Assembly (NCBI GenBank): GCA_017854585.1
Contig: JAFMHK010000004.1
Coordinates: 19,187-83,186, forward strand
DNA: 64,000 nt
Source: Paracoccaceae bacterium
GTDB taxonomy: Bacteria; Pseudomonadota; Alphaproteobacteria; Rhodobacterales; Rhodobacteraceae
Reading direction: 5' to 3'
Below are positions 33,490-44,637 of this stretch, one piece after another. The notes under the pieces were generated by a model. The model saw only the letters and a list, made by a program, of their open reading frames with translations. It had not been told where the DNA came from and ran no database searches. Every line of letters begins with the position of its first letter. Within the stretch, counting starts at the first letter, position 1. Made by a program: the position numbers and the translations under genes.

Positions 33490-35276
33490 CGTCCCGCCGC
33501 ATAAGCCTGCATCAGACGCGGCGTCGCCGCCGCCCGCAAGATGCCGTCAGGGTTGCGCGACGCCGCCGTCAATCGGCCTACCGCCCACGGCTCGGATACC
33601 TCCAGCAGATGCCCCTGCGCGCGTAACGCCTCAAGCGTGGCTGCGGGAAAATGCGGCTCGATCATCAGATGACCGGGCCGGGTGCCGCGCGGATAGAAAC
33701 TGGCCTGCAGATGCCCGGTGTGAAACAGCGGGCCATCAATAGCCTCCTGCAGGTTCATCCCGTGATGGATCAGCCGCAGCAAGAAGATCAGTTGCCATTG
33801 ATCCTGCTGATCGCCGCCCGGCGTGCCGAATGCCACCCGTCTGCCATCCGGCCCCCGCGCCATTGACGGCGACAATGTCGTGCGCGGTCGCCGCCCCGGT
33901 GCCAGCGACGTCGGCAGCCCCTCGTCCAGCCAGAACATCTGCGCCCGCGTATTCAGCGGCACACCCAGCCCCGGAATGACCGGGGACGATTTCAGCCACC
34001 CCCCCGACGGCGTCGCCGACACCATGTTGCCCCATTGGTCAACGACGTCGATGTGAACGGTATCGCCCCGCTTTTCCGTCAGGTGCGCCATCGTCGGTTC
34101 GCCTGCTCCGATGCCGGGGCCATCCTCGACCTTGCGCGCCGCGCGCCGCATGAATGCCGCCGCCCACGCCTCGTATCCCGCGATCGCGCCGGGACGTTGC
34201 GCCAAGCTGGCCTGCGTCCCGATCTCGGCGCGCCGTGCCGCGCCATAGGCCGACGACAGCAGCGTTTCCACCGGGATCTCCGCCGCCAGCGGCTCCCCGT
34301 AATAGGCCTCCCGGTCCGCGAAACCCAGCTTCAGCGCCTCGGTCACAAGATGAACGAACTCCGGGCCCACCGGGTCCAATCCCGCCAGATCGTCACGCTC
34401 CAACATGCGCAGCGCCTGCAACAAGACCGGCCCTTGGGTCCACACGCCGCATTTCCAGACGTCCCAGCCCGCGTGATCGACATGCAGCGGGGTTTCCTCC
34501 GTCGCACGCCAATTCGCCATGTCCTGCGCCGTCATCACGCCCTTGCGGCGTTCGCCGGTTGCATCCAGCACGCAGGCGTCTTTGAGGTAATCACCAATCG
34601 TCTCTGCGACAAAGCCGTCATAGAACGCGCGCCGCGCCGCCTCGATCTGCGCCTCCCGCCCGCTGACGGCACCCGCCTCGGCGATCAGGCGTTCCCAGAA
34701 CGCCGCCAAGTCAGGGTTGGCGAACAACGCACCCGCCACGGGCGCATTGCCCCCCGGCAACCATACCGGGGCGGAGGTCGGCCATTCATCGCGAAACACG
34801 TCCGCCATGTCGGCGATGGTTGCCGCGACGCGGGCCAGCATCGGGTGCCCGTGGCGCGCATAATAAATCGCCGGCGCCATCACCTCCGCCAACGGCAGCC
34901 GCCCATGATCGCGCAGCATGATCATGAAGGCATCGAATTGCCCTGGCACCACCGTCGCCAACAGCCCCGAACCGGGGATCAGGTCCAGCCCCTCGGCCTT
35001 GTAATGCGCGATCGTCGCACCCGCCGGTGCCACCCCCTGCCCGCAGATCACCGTCGGCGCATCGTCACCGGCCGGCCAGATCATGGCGGGCATATCGCCC
35101 AACGGCCCGTTCAGATGCGGCTCCACCACGTTCAGGACGAACCCCGCCGCCGCCGCCGCATCAGCGGCCGAACCGCCCGCCTCCAGCATCTTCATACCCG
35201 CCGCCGAGGCCAGCCAATGGGTCGTCGTGACCATGCCAAAGGTCCCTGCCAGTTCAGGCCGTGTTGTAAACGTCAT
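33486..35276 (-). CDS. Gamma-glutamyltransferase family protein
   Basis: This 596-residue protein belongs to the N-terminal nucleophile GGT family. The autoprocessing site is GDTVHIDVVDQWGNMVSAT, with the nucleophile Thr near residue 403. A small-subunit pocket follows (PGRRPRTTLSPS; FGTPGGDQQDQW). No signal peptide was seen, so unlike periplasmic GGTs it is probably cytoplasmic. Possible roles are hydrolysis of glutathione-like or gamma-glutamyl compounds, or a cephalosporin-acylase-like activity. Its ATG overlaps the stop of the upstream permease gene (ATGA), so the two are translated together under the divergent GntR regulator. Confidence 0.87.
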   Translation of the reverse strand: MTFTTRPELAGTFGMVTTTHWLASAAGMKMLEAGGSAADAAAAAGFVLNVVEPHLNGPLGDMPAMIWPAGDDAPTVICGQGVAPAGATIAHYKAEGLDLIPGSGLLATVVPGQFDAFMIMLRDHGRLPLAEVMAPAIYYARHGHPMLARVAATIADMADVFRDEWPTSAPVWLPGGNAPVAGALFANPDLAAFWERLIAEAGAVSGREAQIEAARRAFYDGFVAETIGDYLKDACVLDATGERRKGVMTAQDMANWRATEETPLHVDHAGWDVWKCGVWTQGPVLLQALRMLERDDLAGLDPVGPEFVHLVTEALKLGFADREAYYGEPLAAEIPVETLLSSAYGAARRAEIGTQASLAQRPGAIAGYEAWAAAFMRRAARKVEDGPGIGAGEPTMAHLTEKRGDTVHIDVVDQWGNMVSATPSGGWLKSSPVIPGLGVPLNTRAQMFWLDEGLPTSLAPGRRPRTTLSPSMARGPDGRRVAFGTPGGDQQDQWQLIFLLRLIHHGMNLQEAIDGPLFHTGHLQASFYPRGTRPGHLMIEPHFPAATLEALRAQGHLLEVSEPWAVGRLTAASRNPDGILRAAATPRLMQAYAAGR

Positions 35277-36352
35277 CTCGTCTTGTCCTTTTCATCGTCC
35301 GCCGCGCGATCGCGCACCCGAAAAATCCGCGCCGCGATCGGCGCCCCTGTAATCACCACGATCACCCTCACCAGATGGTGCACAATGACAAACCCCAGAT
35401 CGGCCCCCGCGACAATGGCCAGCACCGTCATCTCGGCCTGTCCGCCCGGCGCAAACGCCAGAAACCCCTCGACCGGGCGCGCAAGTCCCAGAAGATACAG
35501 CACCTCGGTAAAACCCGCCGTCAGGGTCGCCAGAAGCAGCACGAACACCACGCCCGCCGCCACGTCCCGGCGCAATTCGGGCCATGTGACCCCAACATAT
35601 CCCACACCGATGCCGATCCCGATCAGGAACTGCGCCACCAGAATTGCCTCCGCTGGCGGGCGCGCATGGATCAGGCCCAGCATCGAAAACGTCGCCGTCA
35701 CCACCATCGGCCCGATGATCGATGCCCCGAAAAGTCCGATCCGTTCGCCACCCTTCCAGCCGATCAAGGCCGCAACCACCATCATCGCAAGGTCCGACAG
35801 GGGTATGGTGGACGCAGGCGCGCCAATCGGGTTGTCCAGCGTCACACCAAACCCCTTGACCAGAATGATCGGCGCAAGCGTCACCACGATCAGCACCCGC
35901 GTTGCATGGATCAACGACAGCGCGCGGGTGTCCGCGCCCGCTTCGGTTCCGAAAATCACCATGTCCTGAAGGCCACCGGGCATTGCGGCATACCAACTTG
36001 TCACCCAGTCGAACTTGTAGACCTTGCGAAAGAACGGCACCCCGATCAGCCCGATGACCACCACATACAACGGCACCAGCGCGACCGATGCGGCCATCTG
36101 CGGCAGCCGCTCCACGACCTCGGGCGTGATCGACGCCCCGACAGCCACGCCGACGATCGTCCGCGCCGCCACCGAAACCTGCCCCAACCCGCGCAATTTC
36201 AACCCACCCAGCGCCGTCAACAAGCAAGCCAGCATCGGCCCGAACAAGAACGGAAGCGGCAGCCCCGTCAGCCAGAACAAACCGGTGCCAACAACGGCAA
36301 TAGCCAGGGTCATGGCGCGTTGGCGCGCAACTGGGGAAAGCGACAGCGGCAT
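35273..36352 (-). CDS. AbrB family membrane protein/transporter
   Basis: This protein of about 359 residues has ten or so hydrophobic segments and the internal duplication of the AbrB (ammonia monooxygenase-like) membrane family. The two halves carry related motifs: PFLFGPMLACLLTALG with ITPEVVERLPQM, and APGGQAEMTVLA plus MPGGLQDMVIFGTEAGAD. Its substrate is unknown. The ATG at 36352 (MPLSLSPV) is preferred; a longer reading to 36424 would include the TGTATACA palindrome and the promoter of gntR. Coupled to the gamma-glutamyltransferase, it may import the peptide-like substrate of that enzyme (inference). Confidence 0.83.
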   Translation of the reverse strand: MPLSLSPVARQRAMTLAIAVVGTGLFWLTGLPLPFLFGPMLACLLTALGGLKLRGLGQVSVAARTIVGVAVGASITPEVVERLPQMAASVALVPLYVVVIGLIGVPFFRKVYKFDWVTSWYAAMPGGLQDMVIFGTEAGADTRALSLIHATRVLIVVTLAPIILVKGFGVTLDNPIGAPASTIPLSDLAMMVVAALIGWKGGERIGLFGASIIGPMVVTATFSMLGLIHARPPAEAILVAQFLIGIGIGVGYVGVTWPELRRDVAAGVVFVLLLATLTAGFTEVLYLLGLARPVEGFLAFAPGGQAEMTVLAIVAGADLGFVIVHHLVRVIVVITGAPIAARIFRVRDRAADDEKDKTR

Positions 36353-36383
36353 GAAATCGGGACTCACAAATATTGCATCCAAC

Positions 36384-36391
36384 TGTATACA
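36384..36391. promoter_or_regulatory. Candidate GntR operator (TGTATACA palindrome)
   Basis: The perfect 8-bp palindrome TGTATACA sits in the 56-bp gap between the divergent abrB-like and gntR genes. It matches the core of the TTGTATACAA-type operator used by several FCD-domain GntR regulators. The context supports repression of both directions. Confidence 0.5.
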
Positions 36392-36408
36392 AGTGTATTC
36401 TTGCTGCA

Positions 36409-37089
36409 ATGGCAAAAGAGACAATCATGAACGGCGCGCGGCAGACAGAAACCTCCCAAGGGCAAGATGCCTACGCGCGCCTGCTGGATCAGATCCGTGT
36501 GGGCAGCTTGCGGCCCGGCGACCGGCTGACCGAAACCGATCTGGCCGCGCGCCTCGGGATCAGCCGCACCCCCGTCCGCGAGGCGATCCGCCAGTTGGAG
36601 GCCGATGGACTCGTCATCCACACCCCCCGCGTCGGTGCCACGATCCGCAGGCTGGACTATGCCGAGATCACCGAACTTTATGAAATGCGCGCCGTTCTGG
36701 AAGGCACGGCCGCGCGTTTCGCCGCCCGAGGGGCCTATGATGCCGAAACCGCCGAATTGGCGGCCATCAATGGCGAAATGGCCGCTGCCGCAGGGGATAT
36801 CTTGCGCCTGTCGGCGCTGAACCGGCAATTCCATGCCGTGCTGCTGAACGCCGCGCGCAACAGGTTTCTGGTGCGCGCGATACAAGCGATGCAGAAAACC
36901 TTGCTGATCCTCAGCCCCTCGACGCTGGAGGAAGGCGAGCGCGCAACGCAGGCCATCGCCGAACATGCGGCCATCATCGACGCACTCGGAACACATGACG
37001 GAACCCGCGCCGAAGCGGCAATGCGCACCCATATCGAGGCCGCCCATCGCGCCCGCCTCGGCCAGTTGCGCAAAGGCGATGGTGCCTGA
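36409..37089 (+). CDS. GntR family transcriptional regulator (FCD domain)
   Basis: This regulator of about 226 residues has an N-terminal winged helix (GDRLTETDLAARLGISRTPVREAIRQLEADGLV) and an all-helical FCD ligand domain (EITELYEMRAVLEGTAARFAA...LNRQFHAVLLNAARN). FCD regulators respond to small organic acids or amino-acid derivatives. Starts at 36409 (MAKETI) and 36427 (MNGARQ, with an AGAGA ribosome-like site) are both plausible; 36373 is rejected because it would place the operator inside the gene. It is divergent from the AbrB-GGT operon and probably represses it. Confidence 0.85.
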   Translation: MAKETIMNGARQTETSQGQDAYARLLDQIRVGSLRPGDRLTETDLAARLGISRTPVREAIRQLEADGLVIHTPRVGATIRRLDYAEITELYEMRAVLEGTAARFAARGAYDAETAELAAINGEMAAAAGDILRLSALNRQFHAVLLNAARNRFLVRAIQAMQKTLLILSPSTLEEGERATQAIAEHAAIIDALGTHDGTRAEAAMRTHIEAAHRARLGQLRKGDGA

Positions 37090-37151
37090 CATCCGGGCCC
37101 TTGGCCGTCCGATCCGCAGGCGTCATGCCCGGCGCGCGCCCCCTTCCGCGG

Positions 37152-37191
37152 TATGCATCACGTGTGCATCGGTTGTGCATGGGTTGTGCAT
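37152..37191. repeat. Four TRTGCAT heptamers at an exact 11-bp period
   Basis: TATGCAT (37152-37158) and TGTGCAT (37163-37169, 37174-37180, 37185-37191) start exactly 11 bp apart. They lie in the 206-bp convergent interval between gntR and ade, which holds no gene. Same-face phasing suggests a cooperative protein-binding array; no known operator is matched. Confidence 0.7.
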
Positions 37192-37295
37192 CAGCGTCCT
37201 GTCATGCTGCAAACCCGTTTCCACGGCTGCCCAGACCTGCGCGGGAAAAGGTCTAACAGACTGATCATGATTGATATTATAAGGCTTTCCGGCTG

Positions 37296-38990
37296 CTACG
37301 AAATGATCTCGAACCGGGTGACGTCGACCATGCCCCTGTCGGTGATCTTGAGCGCCGGAATCACCGGCAAAGCCAGAAACGCCAGCTGCAAGAACGGCTC
37401 CCGCAACCCCACCCCAAGCGACTTGGCGGCCGCCCGCAAGTCAACCAGACTTTCACGAACGAATTCAAATGGTTCAAGGCTCATCAGGCCCGCAAGTGGC
37501 AGCGCCAGTTCGGCCAGAATAACCCCGTCCCGAACCACCACGAAACCGCCCTCTATCTCTGTCAGCCGATTGGCCGCAACCGCCATGTCCTCATACCCGG
37601 CCCCGACCGCGACGATGTTGTGGTGATCATGACAAACCGTCGAAGCAATAGCCCCCGACCTCAGCCCAAATCCCTTTACGAACCCGGTGGCAATATTGCC
37701 GTTCCGACCGTGCCGTTCCACGACCGCAATCCGTATCAGGTCGCGCGCGATATCAGGGCGCTTGTCACCATCGGTTATGGGAATTGTCTCGTGCAGATGT
37801 TCGGTCAGGATCTTGCCCTCGATGATCCCGATCACGTCCGTCTCTTCGCGATTGCCGGTTGCGCGAAAGTTTCGGGCCTGCAGAAGCGGCGCCTTCACCG
37901 ATCCGCGCCCGACAGGGGGCACGATCTTGCGCGCCGCAAATGCAGCGCTGTCGGCCAGTTTCCCACCCGCCACCACCATCTCTGCCCGGCAATCCTCAAG
38001 ACTGCGGAGCGCGACAATATCCGCGCGTTTGCCCGGCGCGATCAAACCGCGATCCTTCAGACCAAAGGCTTCCGCCGCCGACAAAGATGCAGCGCGATAG
38101 GCCGCCAGCACGGGCGTGCCCGCGGCAATGAGGCTTCGGATCATGTAATCAAGGTGGCCATGTTCGGCGATGTCCAGCGGATTGCGATCATCCGTGCAAA
38201 GGCACATGTAAGGGGCGGTAATGTCCGTCAGCAGGGGCTGCAACGCCTCCATATCCTTCGACACCGACCCTTCCCGGATCAGGACACGCATGCCCTTTTG
38301 CAGCTTTTCACGCGCCTCTGCGGCAGTCGTTGCCTCGTGCTCGGTATGAATCCCTGCCGCGATATAGGCGTTCAGATCACGCCCGGACAAAAGCGGACAA
38401 TGTCCATCGACATGCCTGCCAGCAAACAGATGCAACTTGTCCATCGCCTGAGGGTCGCGGTTGATGACCCCGGGGTAGTTCATGAACTCCGCCAGACCGA
38501 TGCCGGAACGGTGGCCCATTAGCAGGCGCAAATCATCCGCCAGCAATTCGGCCCCCGCCGTCTCCATGTCTGTCGACGGCACACACGAGGATAGCTGCAC
38601 CTTTATATCCATCAGCGTGTGTTCAGACGCCTCCTGAAAATAGCGAATGCCGTCAGCACCTATCACGTTGGCAATTTCATGCGGATCACAGATGGCCGTC
38701 GTGACCCCGCGCGGGGTCACGCAGCGGTCAAATTCGAAAGGCGTGATCAATGAACTTTCGATATGCAGATGCGCGTCGATAAAGCCCGGCACAAGGATCA
38801 AGCCGGTGACGTCGATCACCACGGCCGCCTCGTAATGCGCGCAGGTGCCAACAATCGTATCGCCGCAAATGGCGACGTCGCCCTCAAGAAGCGCACCGGT
38901 GATCAGGTCCAGTATCCGCCCGCCCCGCAAGACAAGATCGGCCGGAACATCACCACGGCCCTGTGCAATCCGTTGTTCAAGATGTGCCAT
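37296..38990 (-). CDS. ade: Adenine deaminase
   Basis: This 564-residue amidohydrolase converts adenine to hypoxanthine and ammonia in purine salvage. Metal ligands are seen in [13 protein letters not shown] (residues about 68-80), in the following PHEIANV segment and in GHCPLL with HTEHEAT. Late in the chain is the family [15 protein letters not shown] stretch, typical of Ade rather than dihydroorotase. Length and domain order match AdeC of Bacillus. It stands alone on the minus strand downstream of pcaQ, with a 120-bp gap, and probably has its own promoter. Confidence 0.92.
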   Translation of the reverse strand: MAHLEQRIAQGRGDVPADLVLRGGRILDLITGALLEGDVAICGDTIVGTCAHYEAAVVIDVTGLILVPGFIDAHLHIESSLITPFEFDRCVTPRGVTTAICDPHEIANVIGADGIRYFQEASEHTLMDIKVQLSSCVPSTDMETAGAELLADDLRLLMGHRSGIGLAEFMNYPGVINRDPQAMDKLHLFAGRHVDGHCPLLSGRDLNAYIAAGIHTEHEATTAAEAREKLQKGMRVLIREGSVSKDMEALQPLLTDITAPYMCLCTDDRNPLDIAEHGHLDYMIRSLIAAGTPVLAAYRAASLSAAEAFGLKDRGLIAPGKRADIVALRSLEDCRAEMVVAGGKLADSAAFAARKIVPPVGRGSVKAPLLQARNFRATGNREETDVIGIIEGKILTEHLHETIPITDGDKRPDIARDLIRIAVVERHGRNGNIATGFVKGFGLRSGAIASTVCHDHHNIVAVGAGYEDMAVAANRLTEIEGGFVVVRDGVILAELALPLAGLMSLEPFEFVRESLVDLRAAAKSLGVGLREPFLQLAFLALPVIPALKITDRGMVDVTRFEIIS

Positions 38991-39110
38991 CGCTGCCTCC
39001 GTCTTTTTGGAACCGTCCAGAACGTCGCATTCTTATGGACCCTGATGACACGATCACAGGTCGCGCCGCGACCGTCCAGACCTTCCAGATCGCCAACGTC
39101 CATGTATCGA

Positions 39111-40037
39111 TCAGGGCGCGCTGTCCGTCGCACTGTGTGCCACTGTTTCCCTAAGGCTTTGGCGGAAAAGGTGAACCAACGGCCCCGGCACCTCTTCGGC
39201 GCGGGCCATGATACCGACAGGACCTGCCGTCGCGCGAAGATCGATATCAAGCGAGACCAGTCGCCGATGATCCAGATCGTCGGCGACGACGCCGCGCGAT
39301 ATGAACCAGATCGCCCGAGATGGGCCCAGTGTCATGGCGCGCCCAAAGGCACCCGATGCACATTCGATCCGGTCGCCGAACAAGGGCATTCCCGTTGCAA
39401 TCATCTGCCGCGCGACAAGCGGACGGATCGCGGCGCCCGGCGGCGGATAAAGCACCGGAAACCCGCGGAGCTGATCCAGTTGGGTGACACCGACCAGCGG
39501 ATGGTCCGGAGCGACGACGACAACCACCTGTTCGGAGTAAAGCTGCGTGAAAGCGAGGCCGGCCATGGTCTGCGGTCGCCCCAATCGCCCGACAACCAGA
39601 TCGAGCGCCCCGCTTCGCAGGCGATCCGTCAGGTCATCATGAGGGCCTTCCAACACGCGCACCACGGTTGCCGGGGACTGACCCCGAAACCGCAAGACAG
39701 CGTCGGGCAGGATACCGGCCGCGACACTTGGCAGGGCGCCTATGGTCAACAACGCGCCAGCCCCTGCTCCTATCCCCGCGATGCTTGTCAGCCCCGACTG
39801 AAGGGCCGACATGCTTTGCTCCGCGAACTGCAGAAAAACCTCGCCCTCGGCGGTCAGGCGCACGCCCGCGCGCCCGCGGTCCATCAATGAAACCTTCAGG
39901 ATCGTTTCCAGTTCTTTGAGGGTCTTGGAGATGGTCGGTTGGGTCAGGTTCAACTGGCCCGCAGCACGCTTGAGGCTTTTGGCGCGGGCGATGGCGATAA
40001 ACGCTTCAAGATGCCTGAACTTGATCCGTCGATCCAC
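39111..40037 (-). CDS. pcaQ: LysR-type regulator of protocatechuate catabolism, PcaQ-like
   Basis: This is a 308-residue LysR-type regulator. The N-terminal helix-turn-helix (FRHLEAFIAIARAKSLKRAAGQLNLTQPTISKTLKELE) and effector domain match the PcaQ subgroup; the MDRRIKFRHLEAF start is characteristic. Translation starts with GTG at 40037. PcaQ activates the pca genes in response to beta-carboxy-muconate in related bacteria. It is divergent from pcaCHG across 186 bp that carry two inverted repeats. Confidence 0.88.
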   Translation of the reverse strand: MDRRIKFRHLEAFIAIARAKSLKRAAGQLNLTQPTISKTLKELETILKVSLMDRGRAGVRLTAEGEVFLQFAEQSMSALQSGLTSIAGIGAGAGALLTIGALPSVAAGILPDAVLRFRGQSPATVVRVLEGPHDDLTDRLRSGALDLVVGRLGRPQTMAGLAFTQLYSEQVVVVVAPDHPLVGVTQLDQLRGFPVLYPPPGAAIRPLVARQMIATGMPLFGDRIECASGAFGRAMTLGPSRAIWFISRGVVADDLDHRRLVSLDIDLRATAGPVGIMARAEEVPGPLVHLFRQSLRETVAHSATDSAP

Positions 40038-40056
40038 GTTGATTTCCGATCTGGCA

Positions 40057-40083
40057 ACTAAATTAGTAAAAACGTCATTTTAC
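40057..40083. promoter_or_regulatory. Candidate LysR/PcaQ operators
   Basis: Two palindromes overlap here: ACTAA-A-TTAGT (40057-40067) and GTAAAA-N6-TTTTAC (40066-40083). Both lie 20-46 bp upstream of the pcaQ GTG, in the pcaQ/pcaC divergent region. Neither matches the ATAACC-N4-GGTTAA site described for PcaQ elsewhere, so the assignment rests on position and symmetry. Confidence 0.4.
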
Positions 40084-40223
40084 ATGCTAAAAAGTGAAAG
40101 GCAAATTGCGGATGCCGTGGCATTCCTTTTGCGGCTTTACGCGACGCCGGCAACGTCGCCCGAACCCAATGGTCGCAGCAGGCGAACGTGGCCACAGGCT
40201 TTTTCAAAGGGAAACCACTGACC

Positions 40224-41340
<1,117 letters not shown>

Positions 41341-41341
<1 letters not shown>

Positions 41342-41958
41342 TGACCGCATGCGATACGCTTCACGAAACGCCCTCGCAAACGGCGGGGCCATACGTCCAC
41401 ATCGGGTTGGCGCCCGGCGCCGCCGGATTCGACATCTACGAACAGGAACTCGGGTGGGATATTGCAGGGCCGAACGCCAAGGGCGAACGCATTCGGGTTC
41501 AGGGGCACGTGCTGGATGGCATGAACAGCCCGATCAAGGACGTGATGCTTGAGGCATGGCAAGCGAATGCCGAGGGGCATTACGCCCACCCCGAGGGCGG
41601 CGGCGCCGTCGAAGACGGCTTTCGCGGATGGGGCCGCGTGATAACCGATTTCGACACCGGCGAATGGAGCTTTGACACCATAAAGCCGGGGGCGGTCATC
41701 GGCAGGAACGGGCGCATGATGGCCCCCCATATCAACCTGTGGATCGTGGCGCGCGGCATCAACATCGGGTTGAACACACGGCTCTATTTCAGCGATGAAG
41801 TGGTTGCCAATGCCAGCGATCCAATCCTGAACGTGATCGAGTGGGAACGCCGCCGCAGCACCCTTGTGGCGACGCGACATGATGACGGCGAAACGCCGGT
41901 CTACCGGTTCGACGTCAAGATACAGGGACAGGACGAAACCGTCTTTTTTGATATTTGA
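41341..41958 (+). CDS. pcaG: Protocatechuate 3,4-dioxygenase alpha subunit
   Basis: This 205-residue partner of PcaH has the intradiol dioxygenase fold (TPSQTAGPYVHIG-like start, LEAWQANAEGHYAHPEG, MAPHINLWIVARG). As usual for alpha subunits it lacks a full iron site and completes the active-site pocket. The start overlaps the pcaH stop (TGATG). After it, 41959-42168 holds no recognisable gene. Confidence 0.93.
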
Positions 41959-42168
41959 CCTGACGCAGTTCACGTTTCGCGGCTGGTTCAGCGGTCGTTG
42001 CGACGATCTTGGAACCGCCGCAAAGTCGCGATCGGTCCTTCTCAGGGGTGTTGCGCAGGGGGCGGTCGGGCTAATGGCGACCATGCGCATTCGCAGCCAT
42101 CGGGGGTGGTCTGTTAATGTGTGGATGGCTACTGTGCTCACGACGACGGCAGCAAGGATTGCGCGGCA

Positions 42169-42738
42169 ATGCATGTGGAGGAAACCGGACTTTCCGGATT
42201 GGTGGTGCTAACGCCGCGCCGTTTTGGCGATGCGCGCGGTTTCTTTAGCGAAACGTGGAATCGGGGCACCATGACCGCCGCTGGACTGACCTACGATTTT
42301 GTTCAGGACAACCACTCCGTTTCCGAACAGGCCGGCACGGTGCGCGGGCTGCATTTTCAGGCCCCGCCTCGCGCACAGGCCAAGCTCGTGCGGTGCGGGC
42401 GTGGCGCGCTGTTCGACGTGGCCGTCGACCTCCGGCAATGGTCGTCCACCTATGGTCATTGGTTCGGGATCGAGCTGAGCTTTGACAATGGCAAACAGTT
42501 GATGATCCCGGCCGGGTTCGCCCACGGGTTCGTCACACGAACGCCGGACACCGAGGTCATCTACAAGTGCACCGACATGTATGCACCCGAAACCGAAGGG
42601 GCGTTGCGCTTTGACGATCCTGACCTTGCGATCGACTGGGGCCTTGGCGAACTGTCCCCCGTCCTGTCGGAGAAGGACGCCGCCGCGCCGGGTTTTTCCG
42701 GGTTCAAGACACCCTTTGTGCCGGGAATGACGTCATGA
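42169..42738 (+). CDS. rfbC: dTDP-4-dehydrorhamnose 3,5-epimerase
   Basis: This protein of about 189 residues has the RmlC cupin signatures: [34 protein letters not shown] with the catalytic His, [10 protein letters not shown] and [20 protein letters not shown]. It epimerises C3 and C5 of the 4-keto sugar in dTDP-L-rhamnose synthesis. The ATG at 42169 (MHVEETG) is preferred to 42121. It is first of the rfbCBDA operon and overlaps rfbB by ATGA. The rhamnose probably goes to lipopolysaccharide or exopolysaccharide. Confidence 0.93.
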   Translation: MHVEETGLSGLVVLTPRRFGDARGFFSETWNRGTMTAAGLTYDFVQDNHSVSEQAGTVRGLHFQAPPRAQAKLVRCGRGALFDVAVDLRQWSSTYGHWFGIELSFDNGKQLMIPAGFAHGFVTRTPDTEVIYKCTDMYAPETEGALRFDDPDLAIDWGLGELSPVLSEKDAAAPGFSGFKTPFVPGMTS

Positions 42739-43784
42739 AACTGCTGGTGACGGGGGGGGCGGGCTTTATCGGGTCGGCGGTCGTCCGGCTTGCCATCAGT
42801 CGCGGGCATGACGTGGTTAATGTCGATGCGCTGACCTATGCCGCCTGTCTTGATAACGTGGCAAGCGTTGCGGACAACGCCGGTTACGCCTTTGAACACG
42901 CGGATGTGCGCGATCGCTGCGCCATGGACCGTATCTTGGCTGCGCACGCACCCGACGCCATCATGCATCTGGCCGCCGAAAGCCATGTGGATCGGTCCAT
43001 CGACGGGCCCGGCAGTTTCATCGATACCAACGTGACCGGCACCTACACCCTGCTGGAGGCCGCGCGCGCCTATTGGATGTCACGCGGCAAGCCTGATGAT
43101 TTCCGCTTTCATCACATTTCGACGGATGAGGTTTACGGCACTCTGGGCGCGACCGGCCTGTTCACCGAGGACACGCCCTATGCCCCGAACAGCCCCTATT
43201 CCGCCTCCAAGGCGGCCTCGGACCATCTTGTGCGGGCTTGGCACGAAACCTATGGCCTGCCTGTTCTGGTGACGAACTGCTCCAATAATTACGGCCCCTA
43301 TCATTTTCCCGAAAAACTGATCCCGGTCGTGATCTTGAACGCGTTGGCGGGACGGGCGATCCCGGTTTATGGCACGGGCGACAACGTTCGCGACTGGCTT
43401 TATGTGGAAGATCACGCCGATGCGCTGCTCCTCGTGCTGGCGCAGGGGCGTATCGGGCGAAGCTACAATATCGGCGGCAAGAACGAGATGCGGAATATCG
43501 CGCTTGTCCAAATGCTCTGTCGGCTGCTTGATGATCGCCGCCCAAAGGCGGCCCCGCATGAAGATCTGATCACGTTTGTGACCGATCGGCCCGGGCACGA
43601 TCTGCGTTATGCCATCGACCCCACGCGCATCGAGACCGAACTGGGCTGGTCCCCCTCCGTCACTGTCGCGGAAGGGCTGGGCAGAACGGTCGACTGGTAT
43701 CTGGCAAACGAACGCTGGTGGCGCGCCCTTGAGGATCGAGCAGGCGTCGGTCGGCGCCTAGGAACCATGGCGGCAGGCGGATAG
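42735..43784 (+). CDS. rfbB: dTDP-glucose 4,6-dehydratase
   Basis: This is a 349-residue extended short-chain dehydrogenase/reductase. It has the NAD-binding TGGAGFIGS at 7-15, [22 protein letters not shown] with the catalytic Asp-Glu pair, and the YSASK motif. It converts dTDP-glucose to dTDP-4-keto-6-deoxyglucose. It is the normal length and complete, and is followed by rfbD after 1 bp. Confidence 0.95.
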   Translation: MKLLVTGGAGFIGSAVVRLAISRGHDVVNVDALTYAACLDNVASVADNAGYAFEHADVRDRCAMDRILAAHAPDAIMHLAAESHVDRSIDGPGSFIDTNVTGTYTLLEAARAYWMSRGKPDDFRFHHISTDEVYGTLGATGLFTEDTPYAPNSPYSASKAASDHLVRAWHETYGLPVLVTNCSNNYGPYHFPEKLIPVVILNALAGRAIPVYGTGDNVRDWLYVEDHADALLLVLAQGRIGRSYNIGGKNEMRNIALVQMLCRLLDDRRPKAAPHEDLITFVTDRPGHDLRYAIDPTRIETELGWSPSVTVAEGLGRTVDWYLANERWWRALEDRAGVGRRLGTMAAGG

Positions 43785-43785
43785 G

Positions 43786-44637
43786 ATGGCCGTTCTTGTC
43801 TTTGGCCAAACCGGGCAAGTTGCCCAAGAGCTTGGGCGCCACCCCGGCATCGTGTCGTTGGGACGGCACGCCGCCGATCTGACCGATCCGTCCGCCTGTG
43901 GCGACGCAATTCGTGCCGCACGGCCAAGCGCCGTCATCAACGCCGCCGCATACACCGCCGTCGACAAGGCCGAGACGGAAGAACAACTGGCGACGACCAT
44001 CAACGCCCATGCCCCCGCCGCCATGGCTGCGGCCTGCGCCGAACTTGGTATCCCCCTGATCCAGATATCGTCCGATTACGTGTTTGACGGATCGGGCGAT
44101 GCGCCGCGACATCCCAACGAACCGGCCAACCCGCGAAACGCCTATGGCCGCAGCAAACTGGCCGGGGAAATCGCCGTTCGTGACAGCGGTGCGGCCCACG
44201 TCATCTTGCGGACGTCATGGGTGGTTTCGGCCCACGGCGCGAATTTTGTGAAGACGATGTTGCGTCTGGGTGCCGAACGGGACGGCTTGCGCATTGTTGC
44301 CGATCAGATCGGCGGCCCGACACCCGCGCGCGATATCGCTGACGCCTGCATGGCGATGGTCGGCCAATTGACCCGCGATCCGTCGAAGTCGGGCACGTAT
44401 CATTTCGCAGGTTCGCCGGATGTCTCATGGGCGGAATTCGCGCGAGCCATCTTTGAACTTTCCGGTCTGGATTGCACGGTCACTCCGATCCCGACGGCGG
44501 ACTATCCAACGCCTACGCCACGGCCCCTGAATTCCCGTCTGGATTGCGCGGCAACGACGTCGTCATTTTCCATCGCACGGCCCGATTGGCGGACCGGACT
44601 GCGCCAGATATTATTAGACCTGAAGGCAATGAAATGA
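43786..44637 (+). CDS. rfbD: dTDP-4-dehydrorhamnose reductase
   Basis: This 283-residue RmlD-family reductase has an N-terminal GQTGQVAQELG nucleotide loop, NAAAYTAVDKAE, SSDYVFDGSG and the YGRSKLAGE active-site Tyr/Lys. It makes the final reduction to dTDP-L-rhamnose with NAD(P)H. The stop overlaps the rfbA start (ATGA). Confidence 0.94.
   Translation: MAVLVFGQTGQVAQELGRHPGIVSLGRHAADLTDPSACGDAIRAARPSAVINAAAYTAVDKAETEEQLATTINAHAPAAMAAACAELGIPLIQISSDYVFDGSGDAPRHPNEPANPRNAYGRSKLAGEIAVRDSGAAHVILRTSWVVSAHGANFVKTMLRLGAERDGLRIVADQIGGPTPARDIADACMAMVGQLTRDPSKSGTYHFAGSPDVSWAEFARAIFELSGLDCTVTPIPTADYPTPTPRPLNSRLDCAATTSSFSIARPDWRTGLRQILLDLKAMK

Noticed and set aside
35292-36428. Second minus-strand ORF overlapping the AbrB-family gene
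   Set aside because: It is Gly/Arg/Asp-rich, with no hydrophobic segments; the overlapping frame has membrane helices and AbrB motifs.
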